Of a DNA stretch of 64,000 nt, positions 50,985 through 59,548 are shown one piece after another. The DNA comes from an uncultured Oscillospiraceae bacterium (lineage in GTDB: Bacteria; Bacillota; Clostridia; Oscillospirales; Oscillospiraceae). Each line of letters opens with the position of its first letter. Positions within the stretch are counted from its first letter, which is position 1. The notes below the pieces were generated by a model, which saw nothing but the letters and a program-made list of their open reading frames with translations, was not told the DNA's origin and made no database searches. The DNA is taken from positions 1 through 64,000 of the forward strand of contig CAJUPU010000011.1 in assembly GCA_910588495.1 (NCBI GenBank). Reading direction: 5' to 3'. Both the position numbers and the translations under genes were made by a program.

Positions 50985-51839
50985 GTGAGAATAATCGGAA
51001 GTGGAAACTGGATCGTGGACAACCTGAACTCCGCCCTGTCCACCTGGAACGGCAAGTTGGCGGAGATCTGGACGCTGATCTCCACCAGCCCGGAAAATTT
51101 CAAGGGCGGCGGGGTCTGGAACGTGATCGTCAACATCAACGACGGCCTGAAGGCCGTAGGCTACGCCCTGCTGGTGTTGTTTTTCGTCATGGGCGTGGTC
51201 AAGACCATGGGGAGTTTCGCGGAAATGCGGAAACCCGAGCAGGCCGTCAAATGCCTGGTCCGTTTCGTGCTGGCCCAGGCGGCGGTATCCCACGGCATGG
51301 AGCTGATGACGGCGCTATTCAGCATCGCCCAGGGGATGGTGTCCTCCATCATGAGCTCGTCCGGCCTGTCCGCCCTGGAGGCGGCCACCCTGCCTGACGA
51401 GATGGTGACCATCATCGAGGACGTGAGCTTCCTGGAGAGCATCCCCCTGTGGGCGGTGACCCTGCTGGGCTCCCTGTTCATCTGGGGGCTGTCGCTGGTG
51501 ATGATCTTGACCGTCTATAGTCGTTTTTTTAAGGTGTATATGGCCACCGCCATCGCGCCCATCCCCATGGCCAGCTTCGCGGGACAGCCCTCCAGCAGCA
51601 TCGGCATAGCGTTTCTGAAAACCTACGCCGCGATCTGCCTGGAGGGCTGTGTCATCGTGCTGGCCTGTGTGATCTTCTCGGCCTTCGCCTCTACGCCGCC
51701 CGTGATCGCGGACGACACCCTGGCGGCGGCCACCATCGTGTGGAACTATGTGGGCGAACTTTTGTTTAATATGCTGGTGCTGGTCGGAGCCATCAAAATG
51801 AGCGACCGGCTGATCCGGGAGCTGATGGGGCTGGGGTGA
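50985..51839 (+). CDS. virB6: VirB6/TrbL-like channel protein
   Basis: The 284-residue integral membrane protein has about six hydrophobic segments, including YALLVLFFVMGVVKTM, AVTLLGSLFIWGLSLVMILTVYSRFFKVYMATAIAPIPMA (split over two spans) and AAICLEGCVIVLACVIFSAF. The spans and the Pro-Met-Ala loop are typical of the inner-membrane channel of Gram-positive type IV systems. The GTG start has GCGAGG upstream. Confidence 0.88.
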   Translation: MRIIGSGNWIVDNLNSALSTWNGKLAEIWTLISTSPENFKGGGVWNVIVNINDGLKAVGYALLVLFFVMGVVKTMGSFAEMRKPEQAVKCLVRFVLAQAAVSHGMELMTALFSIAQGMVSSIMSSSGLSALEAATLPDEMVTIIEDVSFLESIPLWAVTLLGSLFIWGLSLVMILTVYSRFFKVYMATAIAPIPMASFAGQPSSSIGIAFLKTYAAICLEGCVIVLACVIFSAFASTPPVIADDTLAAATIVWNYVGELLFNMLVLVGAIKMSDRLIRELMGLG

Positions 51840-51841
51840 GC

Positions 51842-52186
51842 TCAGTACCAGAGGTCGCCGGCGCTGATAGTGTACTCGCCGCTGGCCCGGGCCTGTCGGA
51901 CCCGTTGGGCGAACAGTTCCGCCTCTGCGCGGTCCTCCCAGCACTGGCTAATGAAATTGCAGATCTTCCAGGCCCCGGTGACCACCCAGGACAGGGCCGC
52001 CAGCCCAACCAGGGCGAACAGGATGCCGTCCGCCAATTCCGGGTTGGCCCGGGTCCAATCATGGAGCACGGTGAGGGCCAGGACGATGTACAGCATGGGG
52101 ATGCCCAGACGGAGTTTGAGGGCCAGACGGAACAGGATGGGGAGCAGGAGCGGCACCGCGCATAAAACAAGGATTTGACATAGCAT
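51842..52186 (-). CDS. Small membrane protein, cargo
   Basis: From ATG 52186 (AGGAGG upstream) 114 residues contain three hydrophobic helices (LVLCAVPLLLPILFRLAL, MLYIVLALTVLHDW, ILFALVGLAALSWVVTGAW) and an acidic/basic soluble tail. No family is recognised. It is on the opposite strand to the transfer genes and, with the next gene, interrupts the virB6-prgI junction. Confidence 0.6.
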   Translation of the reverse strand: MLCQILVLCAVPLLLPILFRLALKLRLGIPMLYIVLALTVLHDWTRANPELADGILFALVGLAALSWVVTGAWKICNFISQCWEDRAEAELFAQRVRQARASGEYTISAGDLWY

Positions 52187-52286
52187 TGCCACAGACCTCC
52201 TATTCGGTAGTTTGTGGCATCTTAGCATAGGTGGACAGGTTTTGCAACGGCCTGTCTGCCGATTCTTAATAATGAGTAAACATGGA

Positions 52287-52775
52287 TCAAATTTGCACGA
52301 TATTTACTTGATTCCCGTGTTCCCTCAGAATAGACACCAAGTCTTCGGCCTTTAGCCATACGGTTGCGGTATTGTCGTTTGGATGAACGCCGATCAGGCA
52401 GGGAGGCTCAAAAAATGCGGCGTCAATATAAACCGACACTTTGTGCTCCGTGTCATTTAGGATTCCCAAAGGCGTAACCGCACCGGGAATCAGCCCCATG
52501 ATATCCATTAAATCGCTGTCCGACGCGAAAGATAATGCGCGAGTGCCGTTGTTCCGCCGAAATTCTTTCAGGTCAACTCGTTTATCGCCTTTGACCGTGA
52601 TGAGGTAATAATTTCTCTTTTTATCATCGCGCACAAAAAGGTTTTTTCCGTCCGCCTCGGGGTACGGGAGAGCGACATCAGACACCTCGGCCATATTGTA
52701 AACAGCCGTATGCTCCGTGATCTCGTGCCACACATTTTTCTCTGACAAATAACAATATATGTCCTGCTTATCCAT
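52287..52775 (-). CDS. YbaK/ProX-type aminoacyl-tRNA deacylase
   Basis: From ATG 52775 (AGGAAAA upstream) 162 residues fit the prolyl-tRNA-synthetase-associated editing domain (PrdX/ProX group). Visible segments are KNLFVRDDKKRNYYLITVKGDKRVDLK, LSFASDSDLMDIMGLIPGAVTPLGI and VYIDAAFF. These free-standing proteins hydrolyse mischarged tRNA such as alanyl-tRNA(Pro). It is a cargo gene on the minus strand within the transfer region. Confidence 0.85.
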   Translation of the reverse strand: MDKQDIYCYLSEKNVWHEITEHTAVYNMAEVSDVALPYPEADGKNLFVRDDKKRNYYLITVKGDKRVDLKEFRRNNGTRALSFASDSDLMDIMGLIPGAVTPLGILNDTEHKVSVYIDAAFFEPPCLIGVHPNDNTATVWLKAEDLVSILREHGNQVNIVQI

Positions 52776-52861
52776 GGCTTTTCCTGCTTTCCGATATAAA
52801 TTCATCACTCATTATAGCACAGGAAATTCTGTGAATCAACTTATGAAAAGAGGTGATACCC

Positions 52862-53215
52862 ATGGAAGTCCGCATCAACAAAGAAGTCCGAGACTACCAG
52901 GAAAGCGTATTCTTCGGCTTATCCCTGCGGCAGCTCATTTTCGCCCTGCTGGCCGTGCTGGTGGCCGTGGGAGTGTACTTCGGCCTGCGCAATATCGTGA
53001 GCAGCGGCGAGATCGGCTGGATCTGCGTCCTGGCGGCGTTCCCCTTCGCCCTGGGCGGGTTCTTTACCTACAACGGCATGACCTTTGAACAGTTCCTGCT
53101 GGCCTTCATCCGCTCGGAACTGCTGTATCCCAAAAAGTTGGTGTTCAAATCGGAAAATTTGTATGCCAAGGCCCTCGAAAATTCGTGCGCAAAGGAGGCA
53201 CTGAGACTTGATTAA
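52862..53215 (+). CDS. prgI: PrgI-family conjugation protein (VirB3-like)
   Basis: The 117-residue protein starts MEVRINKEVRDYQESVFFGLSLRQLIFALLAV, the PrgI hallmark, with two membrane helices and a soluble C-terminus. AAGAGG lies eight bases before ATG 52862. PrgI sits beside the VirB4 ATPase in the mating channel. The gene overlaps virB4. Confidence 0.92.
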   Translation: MEVRINKEVRDYQESVFFGLSLRQLIFALLAVLVAVGVYFGLRNIVSSGEIGWICVLAAFPFALGGFFTYNGMTFEQFLLAFIRSELLYPKKLVFKSENLYAKALENSCAKEALRLD

Positions 53216-55547
53216 GACCCTGCAAAACGCACTCAAGCAGGACCGGGAGAGCTTCGACCTCCCCCGGTCCGTCCAGGACGCCATCCCCATCCGCCGCCTG
53301 TGGCCGGATGGGATTTTTCAATTCGGAAGCAAGTTCTCCAAGACCATCCGGTTCAGCGATATCAACTACGCCATCGCCTCTAAGGAGGACAAAACCTCCA
53401 TGTTCCTGGGCTATTCGGAACTTTTGAACGCCCTGGACGCAGGCTCCGCCACCAAGCTCACCATCAACAACAAGCGCCTCAACCGCCAGGACTTCGAGCA
53501 GAAGATCCTGCTCCCCCGCCAGGACGACTACCTGGACGGCTACCGGGCGGAGTACAACGCCATGCTGATGGACAAGGTGACAGACTCCTCCAACAGCGTG
53601 GTCCAGGAGCGGTACGTCACCCTGTCTGTCCACCGCAAGAGCATTGAGGAGGCCCGCACCTTCTTCGACCGGGTCACCGCCGACGTGACCACCCGCCTCA
53701 ATCACCTGGACTCCCACAGCGAGGAGCTGGACGCGGTGGAGCGGTTGCGGGTGCTCCACGACTTCTACCGCACCGGGGAGGAGACGGAGTTCCATGTGGA
53801 CCTCCGGGACCTGATGCGCAAGGGCCACAGCTTCAAGGACGCCATCTGCCCGGACAGCCTGGAGTTCAAAAAGGACCACTTCATCATGGGCAACAAGTTC
53901 GGGCGGGTGCTGTTTTTGAAGGAGTACGCCAGCTACATCAAGGACAGCATGGTCAACGAGCTGACGTCGCTGAACCGCACGATGATGCTGTCCATCGACG
54001 TGATCCCGGTGCCCACCGACGAGGCCGTCCGGGAGATGCAGAGCCGTCTGCTCGGGGTCGAGACGAACGTCACAAATTGGCAGCGGCGGCAGAATAACAA
54101 CAACAATTTTTCCGCGGTAGTTCCCTACGACCTGGAACAGCAACGCAAAGAGACCCGGGAGATGCTGGACGACCTCACCACCCGGGACCAGCGGATGATG
54201 TTCGCGGTGGTGACCCTGGTCCACCTGGCGGACTCCAAGGAGGAGCTGGACAGCGACACTGAGGCCCTCCAGGCCACCGCCCGGAAGCACCTGTGCCAGC
54301 TGGCCACCCTGAACTGGCAGCAGGCGGACGGGCTGGTGACCGCCCTGCCCCTGGGCTTGCGCCGGATCGACGCCCTGCGCACCCTGACCACCGAGGCGCT
54401 GGCGGTGCTCATGCCCTTCAAGGCCCAGGAGGTGCGGGACCGGGGCGGCGTATATTACGGGCAGAACACCATCAGCAAGAACCTCATCATCGCAAACCGG
54501 AAAGAACTGCTCAACGGTAACGGCTTTGTGCTGGGCGTGTCCGGCTCCGGCAAGTCCTTCACCGCCAAGGTGGAGCTGGTGAACGTGGCCCTGGCCACCA
54601 ACGATGACATCATCGTCATAGATCCCGAAAAAGAATACGGGCCCATCGTTGAGGGCCTGGGCGGCGAGGTCATCGACATCTCCGCCACCTCCCGGAACCA
54701 CATCAACGCCATGGACATGGAGCAGGGCTACGGTGACGGGGATAACCCCGTAGTCTTAAAATCTGAATTTTTGCTGTCTCTGTGCGAACAGCTGGTGGGC
54801 TCGGGCAAGCTCTCGGCGAAAGAGAAATCCATCATCGACCGCTGTACCGCCCAGTGCTATCATGAGTACATCCGGGGCGGGTGCAAGGGCGCGGCCCCCA
54901 CCCTCCAGGACTTCCACGCGGAGCTGCTCCGCCAGCCCGAGCCGGAGGCCAAAGACGTGGCGCTGGCAATCGAGCTGTTCACCGAGGGCAGCCTGAACAC
55001 CTTCGCCAAGCCGACGAACGTGGACACCGACGCCCGGATCATCTGCTACGACATCCGGGATCTGGGCAAACAGCTCCTGCCGGTGGGGATGCTGGTGGTG
55101 CTGGACAGCGTGTTCAACCGGGTGATCCGCAACCGGGCCCTGGGCCGGAACACCTGGATCTATATTGACGAAATTTACATCCTGTTTCAGCACGAATACA
55201 GCGCCAATTTTCTCTTCACCCTGTGGAAGCGGGTGCGGAAGTACGGGGCGCTGTGTACGGGAGCCACCCAGAATGTCGAGGATCTGCTCCAGTCCCACAC
55301 CGCCCGGACCATGCTGGCCAACAGCGAGTTCCTGGTCATGCTGAACCAGGCCAGCACCGACCGGGCGGAGCTGGCCAGTCTGCTGAACATTTCGGAGAAT
55401 CAGCTGTCCTACATCACCAATGTGGACGCAGGCCGGGGGCTCATCAAGTGCGGCAGCGCCATCGTGCCATTCGTCAACAGTTTTCCGAAAAATACGCATT
55501 TGTACCGCTTGATGAGCACCAAGTTTTCTGAGAACAACGCCGCCTAA
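53208..55547 (+). CDS. virB4: VirB4-type conjugation ATPase
   Basis: The 779-residue protein has the VirB4 N-terminal domain (YRAEYNAMLMDKVT, VQERYVTLSVHRKSIEEARTFF), Walker A GVSGSGKSFTAKVE near residue 445 and Walker B WIYIDEIYILF. ATQNVEDLLQS and LVMLNQASTDRAELASLLNIS motifs follow. It energises assembly of the type IV secretion channel. TTG 53208 is the start, with AAAGGAGG ten bases upstream and overlap with prgI. Confidence 0.95.
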   Translation: MIKTLQNALKQDRESFDLPRSVQDAIPIRRLWPDGIFQFGSKFSKTIRFSDINYAIASKEDKTSMFLGYSELLNALDAGSATKLTINNKRLNRQDFEQKILLPRQDDYLDGYRAEYNAMLMDKVTDSSNSVVQERYVTLSVHRKSIEEARTFFDRVTADVTTRLNHLDSHSEELDAVERLRVLHDFYRTGEETEFHVDLRDLMRKGHSFKDAICPDSLEFKKDHFIMGNKFGRVLFLKEYASYIKDSMVNELTSLNRTMMLSIDVIPVPTDEAVREMQSRLLGVETNVTNWQRRQNNNNNFSAVVPYDLEQQRKETREMLDDLTTRDQRMMFAVVTLVHLADSKEELDSDTEALQATARKHLCQLATLNWQQADGLVTALPLGLRRIDALRTLTTEALAVLMPFKAQEVRDRGGVYYGQNTISKNLIIANRKELLNGNGFVLGVSGSGKSFTAKVELVNVALATNDDIIVIDPEKEYGPIVEGLGGEVIDISATSRNHINAMDMEQGYGDGDNPVVLKSEFLLSLCEQLVGSGKLSAKEKSIIDRCTAQCYHEYIRGGCKGAAPTLQDFHAELLRQPEPEAKDVALAIELFTEGSLNTFAKPTNVDTDARIICYDIRDLGKQLLPVGMLVVLDSVFNRVIRNRALGRNTWIYIDEIYILFQHEYSANFLFTLWKRVRKYGALCTGATQNVEDLLQSHTARTMLANSEFLVMLNQASTDRAELASLLNISENQLSYITNVDAGRGLIKCGSAIVPFVNSFPKNTHLYRLMSTKFSENNAA

Positions 55548-56119
55548 TCGTCTCTGTTATTTGTGTGCCAGGGGCACCAGGCCATGTGATCGTCCACCAT
55601 CCCCACTGCCTGCATGAAAGAGTAGACGATGGTGGAACCCACGAATTTGAAGCCCCGCTTTTTCAGATCTTTGCTGATCTGGTCGGAGAGAGGGGTGGAT
55701 ACGGGCAGCTCCGCCATGCTGTGGGGTGTGTTGATAATGGGTGTACCGCCGACATAAGCCCAAATAAATTTGTCAAAGCTGCCGTACTCTTTTTGTATGG
55801 CAAGAAAGGCTTTTGCGTTGCCGATGGCGGCGTTGATCTTGCCCCGATGCCGGATGATCCCCGCATCTGCCATGAGCGATCCTACTTTTGCATCGTCATA
55901 AAGCGCCACTTTTTGAGGGTCAAAATCATCGAAGGCCGCCCGAAAAGCGTTTCGCTTTTTGAGGACCGTGATCCACGCCAGTCCGGCCTGCATCCCCTCC
56001 AAGATCAACATTTCAAACAGTTTATTGTCGTCGTGGAGCGGTCTGCCCCACTCGTTGTCATGGTAGTCGATGTAGATCTGATCCGGGCCTGCCCATTCAC
56101 ATCTGCGGATCTGTTCCAT
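55544..56119 (-). CDS. tag: DNA-3-methyladenine glycosylase I
   Basis: The 191-residue protein is a full-length Tag. It begins RRCEWAGPDQIYIDYHDNEWGRPLHDD and has FEMLILEGMQAGLAWITVLKKR, GFKFVGSTIVYSFMQAVGMVDDH, and the zinc-binding Cys/His set at the ends. It excises alkylated adenine from DNA. It lies on the minus strand, converging with virB4 and overlapping its end by four bases. It is a repair cargo gene between virB4 and the CHAP gene. Confidence 0.95.
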   Translation of the reverse strand: MEQIRRCEWAGPDQIYIDYHDNEWGRPLHDDNKLFEMLILEGMQAGLAWITVLKKRNAFRAAFDDFDPQKVALYDDAKVGSLMADAGIIRHRGKINAAIGNAKAFLAIQKEYGSFDKFIWAYVGGTPIINTPHSMAELPVSTPLSDQISKDLKKRGFKFVGSTIVYSFMQAVGMVDDHMAWCPWHTNNRDD

Positions 56120-56188
56120 TTGTGTGTACCCCCTTTTTACTGCAGTTTATCATAAAATAATGAAAAAGCAAAGTAGAGGTGATGGTTT

Positions 56189-58402
56189 ATCCCAAAAGTA
56201 AAAGAGAAAGCATCCACATCTAAAAAAGTAAAAGGAAAAGTCCAGGCCGCGCCGAAGGAGCTCCTCCGGCGCGGCCTGCTCACTGGGTCCGAAAAGCTGA
56301 AGGGCCAGCTCCGGGACGCCGCCGAGGGCGGGCGGCGGGAGGACACCGAGGCCGACCGTGCCCAAGACACCGCCCGGATGGGGGCCCGCCTGGCGATGGA
56401 CAGGCTGGGGAGGCTGGCGCTGGGGAAGAAAAAAGCTCGGAGCTGGTCTGGGGAGAGTCGCCCGGATGCGGACGCTCCGGGGCCCATCGCGGATGATACC
56501 TGGCCCGCCACCCAGGCGGAGCCACCAGCCCCGTACAGAGGCGCGGAGCCTGTGCGGATCAAGACCCGGGAGGTCGCTTCGGAGGTTTCCGGCGTGGAAC
56601 ACTACGCTCCGCCCCAGCGGCCTGTGCCCCTGTCCAGCCAGCCCGTGGTCAAGACGAAGGACGCCTATCTCCATCGCCAAACGGTAGGCCAGGTCCAGGC
56701 TCGGCGGCAAACCGGGTCCGTCCCACGCGCCGGGGAGTTCATCCAGACCGAGTACCCCAGCCAGCCGACGATCCTGACAAAAGGCAGCCCCATTCGTCAG
56801 GAGGGCATGGTCTTGGAACGCCCTGGCCAAACCACCGCACTTGGGCAAATATCTGAAGATCCTCCGACGCATCCGCCCCAGGCGTTGGAGCGGGGCAGGC
56901 AGAGGTTTGTGCGGGAGCGGGCCCGTCAGGCGGCGGCACAGCGGAGAAACCAGAACGTGGGCGGCACAGTCTCCGCGCCGGTCGGGAGTCAAAGCGCCGT
57001 TGGTATGCCTTCCCCGGTTTTGCCATCCCGGCCCGTTCACACAGAGGGGCTTTTCAGCAGTGAAGCTGTTCGGGAAAGCCGGTCCGACGGGAAACGCACC
57101 GTCAAAACGGCCCGCTCGGGACGGGCCCCTGTCGGGAAGCCCGGACGGCAAAGGGTAAAATCGGCGGCGGGCGTCCCGGGACGGCCCGCCGAAGCGGCAG
57201 ACCGCTCCGCCGGCGTGGCCCGGCAGACCGCCCGCGCCGTCTCTCAGGCCCGTCAGCGGGCTGTAAAGGCCGCGGGTGAGGCCAGACGGACGGCAGCGGC
57301 CGTGGACAGGCCCGTGGCCAAGGCCGCCGCGTCGGCCCTCCGTGGGGCCGTGTCGGGCATTCGGGGCGCCATGGCTCCGCTGGCCGCCGGCGGCGGGGCG
57401 GTGATCGCGGTGGTGCTGGTGCTGTGTCTGGTGGCGGCGCTGGTTATGTCGCCGATGGGCATCTTGTTCGGCGGCGAAGAAACGGGCGGGCAGACCATCG
57501 CCGACGCCGTCCGGGAGATCAATTTGGAATACGGCGCAAGGCTGGAGGAGATCAAGGCGGGCACATCCCACCACCGGGTGGAGCTCTCCGGCGCCCGCGC
57601 CCCGTGGCCCGATGTGCTGGCGGTGTACGCGGTAAAAACCACCTCCGACCCGGTCAACGGGCAGGAGGTGGTCACTATGACGGATGAGAAAAAGGAGCTG
57701 CTGAAGCAGGTCTTCTGGGATATGAACCAGCTCTCCAGCTTCACCAGCACCGTCCCCGGTGAGGGTGACGAGGAGGGTACGACCACCCTGCACATCACCG
57801 TCACTGCAAAGACCGCCGACGAGATGGCGGACACCTACGGATTTACTGCCGCCCAGCGCCAACAGCTGGCGGAACTTCTCTCGGAGGAGTACCGGGAGCT
57901 GTGGAATGCGGTGCTCTATGGGGTCGGCACTGGAAGCGGGGAGATCGTGGCCGTGGCGCTGTCCCAGGTGGGCAACGTGGGAGGCCAGCCCTACTGGAGC
58001 TGGTACGGGTTCAGCCACCGGGTGGATTGGTGCGCCATCTTTGTGAGCTGGTGCGCCGACCAGTGCGGGTACATCGACGCCGGGGTGATGCCCAAGTTTG
58101 CGGGCTGTGTGCAGGGCTCCCGTTGGTTCAAGGACCGGGGGCTGTGGCAGGATCGGAGCTACGAACCACAGCCGGGGGACATCATTTTCTTCGACTGGAA
58201 CGACCCGGGTGGGTTCTCCGGGCCGCAGGACGGGGTGCCGGACCATGTGGGTATCGTGGAAAGGGTGGAGAACGGACGGGTATATACCGTGGAGGGGAAT
58301 TCTGGGGATAAGTGCTGTCAGAGAAGTTATCCGGTGGGATATTATGAGATTTACGGGTATGGATCAAAAATAGCGCACAATACTTGTAGACTGATGACCT
58401 GA
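56189..58402 (+). CDS. CHAP-domain cell-wall hydrolase of the transfer system (CD1107-like)
   Basis: The frame encodes 737 residues. A basic N-terminus (KVKEKASTSKKVKGKVQAA, then PKELLRRGLLTGSEKLKGQL) precedes a long disordered Arg/Pro region to about residue 390. One transmembrane helix (GGAVIAVVLVLCLVAALVM) follows, then a helical stalk and a C-terminal CHAP peptidase with DWCAIFVSWCAD (catalytic Cys near 614) and PDHVGIVE (His). It opens peptidoglycan for the channel. No canonical start exists: ATC 56189 is six bases after AGGTGA, and an ATG at 56182 is out of frame by one. The end lacks the usual final beta strand and may be truncated. Confidence 0.85.
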   Translation: MPKVKEKASTSKKVKGKVQAAPKELLRRGLLTGSEKLKGQLRDAAEGGRREDTEADRAQDTARMGARLAMDRLGRLALGKKKARSWSGESRPDADAPGPIADDTWPATQAEPPAPYRGAEPVRIKTREVASEVSGVEHYAPPQRPVPLSSQPVVKTKDAYLHRQTVGQVQARRQTGSVPRAGEFIQTEYPSQPTILTKGSPIRQEGMVLERPGQTTALGQISEDPPTHPPQALERGRQRFVRERARQAAAQRRNQNVGGTVSAPVGSQSAVGMPSPVLPSRPVHTEGLFSSEAVRESRSDGKRTVKTARSGRAPVGKPGRQRVKSAAGVPGRPAEAADRSAGVARQTARAVSQARQRAVKAAGEARRTAAAVDRPVAKAAASALRGAVSGIRGAMAPLAAGGGAVIAVVLVLCLVAALVMSPMGILFGGEETGGQTIADAVREINLEYGARLEEIKAGTSHHRVELSGARAPWPDVLAVYAVKTTSDPVNGQEVVTMTDEKKELLKQVFWDMNQLSSFTSTVPGEGDEEGTTTLHITVTAKTADEMADTYGFTAAQRQQLAELLSEEYRELWNAVLYGVGTGSGEIVAVALSQVGNVGGQPYWSWYGFSHRVDWCAIFVSWCADQCGYIDAGVMPKFAGCVQGSRWFKDRGLWQDRSYEPQPGDIIFFDWNDPGGFSGPQDGVPDHVGIVERVENGRVYTVEGNSGDKCCQRSYPVGYYEIYGYGSKIAHNTCRLMT

Positions 58403-58524
58403 AACAGCCCAACGCTCGCACATTACCTTGGATTATCCGTCAAAATCTGTGCGGTAGAGCGTCCACCTTGTTTACGCTCCGTCGAACAAATTCAGAGCGG
58501 TATGAAGATGGAAAATATATGAAA

Positions 58525-58551
58525 GGGTCCCGGAGGATTTCCCCAGGACCC
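58525..58551 (-). terminator. Hairpin downstream of small minus-strand ORF
   Basis: GGGTCC and GGACCC pair with an inner GG-GA/TC-CC extension, and on the minus strand a T-rich stretch TTTCATATATTTT follows. It may end the transcript of the 35-codon ORF. The region 58403-58590 holds no convincing gene. Confidence 0.45.
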
Positions 58552-58590
58552 ATGCAGTCAAAAAAGCATTGTGCTCTCGATAAATCTTTT

Positions 58591-58698
58591 TCAGGAAAGA
58601 AAAAGAAACTGGATGAGAGTTTTAACACCGTAAATGATTTGACGCTCTCCAATATCCCAGCATTGCTGCATTTCCATCAGTTTTTTGCAGTTAGGCAT
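58591..58698 (-). CDS. 35-codon small ORF, unknown
   Basis: ATG 58698 is preceded by a very strong AAAGGAGGTGG site and a TATACT hexamer. The 35-residue product starts MPNCKKLMEMQQCW and ends hydrophobic (IQFLFLS). It could be a peptide gene or the leftover 5' end of a lost gene. Longer overlapping frames on either strand lack ribosome sites. Confidence 0.35.
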   Translation of the reverse strand: MPNCKKLMEMQQCWDIGERQIIYGVKTLIQFLFLS

Positions 58699-59005
58699 GA
58701 CTCTGTCCACCTCCTTTGAATACTAGTATACAACACGTTTTGCAAAAAAAGAAGTGTGAACATGCATAATCTTGCCAAATTTAGATTAGTTATTTTTGTG
58801 CATGAAATGAATGTTAAGCGAAACTGTCCTGCATATGTGGACGAAATCGAAGCATATTTTTCCGGAATTTGCAATAATTTGGGGTGCTTTCTTCGTGTTG
58901 GCAGCAGATAGATATCCTTTGCACGGTCAATGGTGAATTTTTACATAGTTCTATTTTCATATTTTGGAGAACCATATATATAAAGCAACGCTGATTTACA
59001 TTCAT

Positions 59006-59380
59006 CTACAAATTGGCCTGATGTTCCAGCATAGCGATACAGCCCTGCCGCTGCTTCTCCAATATCTCCAAAACACCTTGCAGCCTGGCAATTTCTGATC
59101 CCACCTCGTTATAACGCTGCTCCAGCATTTCCAGGCGCCGTATAACTGACCGCTCTCCTTCGGCCTCAAGTTTTACATATTCTGCTAGTTCTTTCAGTGA
59201 GAAACCCGAGTCCTTCAAAACAAGAAGGTCTTGAAGATGCGCTACATCATCTTCTGTAAATATGCGTACTCCATTGGGGGACCGCTCAATAAAAGGGAGC
59301 AGCCCCTTTTTATCATAGAATCTGATCTTGGAACTGGGGATACCCAATTTCAGGGCGGTCTCCCGCACAGTATAAAACAT
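59006..59380 (-). CDS. MerR-family transcriptional regulator
   Basis: The 124-residue protein has the MerR winged helix: YTVRETALKLGIPSSKIRFYDKKGLLPFIERSPNGVRIFTEDDVAHLQDLLVLKDSGFSL (split by motif), then a long dimerisation coil. The C-terminus, EKQRQGCIAMLEHQ, has one Cys and no obvious effector domain. It is transcribed away from a 19-bp-spacer promoter with a palindrome that it likely twists into activity. GAGGG precedes the ATG. 58699-59005 next to it is AT-rich with no supported gene. Confidence 0.9.
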   Translation of the reverse strand: MFYTVRETALKLGIPSSKIRFYDKKGLLPFIERSPNGVRIFTEDDVAHLQDLLVLKDSGFSLKELAEYVKLEAEGERSVIRRLEMLEQRYNEVGSEIARLQGVLEILEKQRQGCIAMLEHQANL

Positions 59381-59399
59381 AAAAAACCCTCAATTTGTC

Positions 59400-59430
59400 T
59401 TGACTTAAACCTAGGTTTAAGTTGTATAAT
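59400..59430 (+). promoter_or_regulatory. MerR-type promoter with 19-bp spacer and palindrome
   Basis: TTGACT and TATAAT are 19 bases apart, and the spacer carries the perfect 18-base palindrome CTTAAACCTAGGTTTAAG. This over-long spacing with an internal operator is the classic MerR-controlled promoter. It points toward the response-regulator gene at 59549. Confidence 0.9.
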
Positions 59431-59548
59431 GTATTCATCCATATCTTAGCATTTGTAAATAGATTAGAACAATTTTGCCAAACAGTAAATACAAACCGCA
59501 AAATATGTATAGTTCACATCAAAAGTTGAATACCTGGAGGTCGGACCA

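Noticed and set aside
53145..54701. 518-codon minus-strand frame
   Set aside because: Antisense to virB4.
56150..58246. 698-codon minus-strand frame
   Set aside because: Antisense to the CHAP hydrolase and rich in His/Arg/Pro, typical of a shadow.
58468..58719. 83-codon plus-strand ORF
   Set aside because: No ribosome site and no similarity; overlaps the better supported minus-strand small ORF.
58814..59005. 63-codon minus-strand ORF
   Set aside because: AT-rich, lacks a good ribosome site and any motif.
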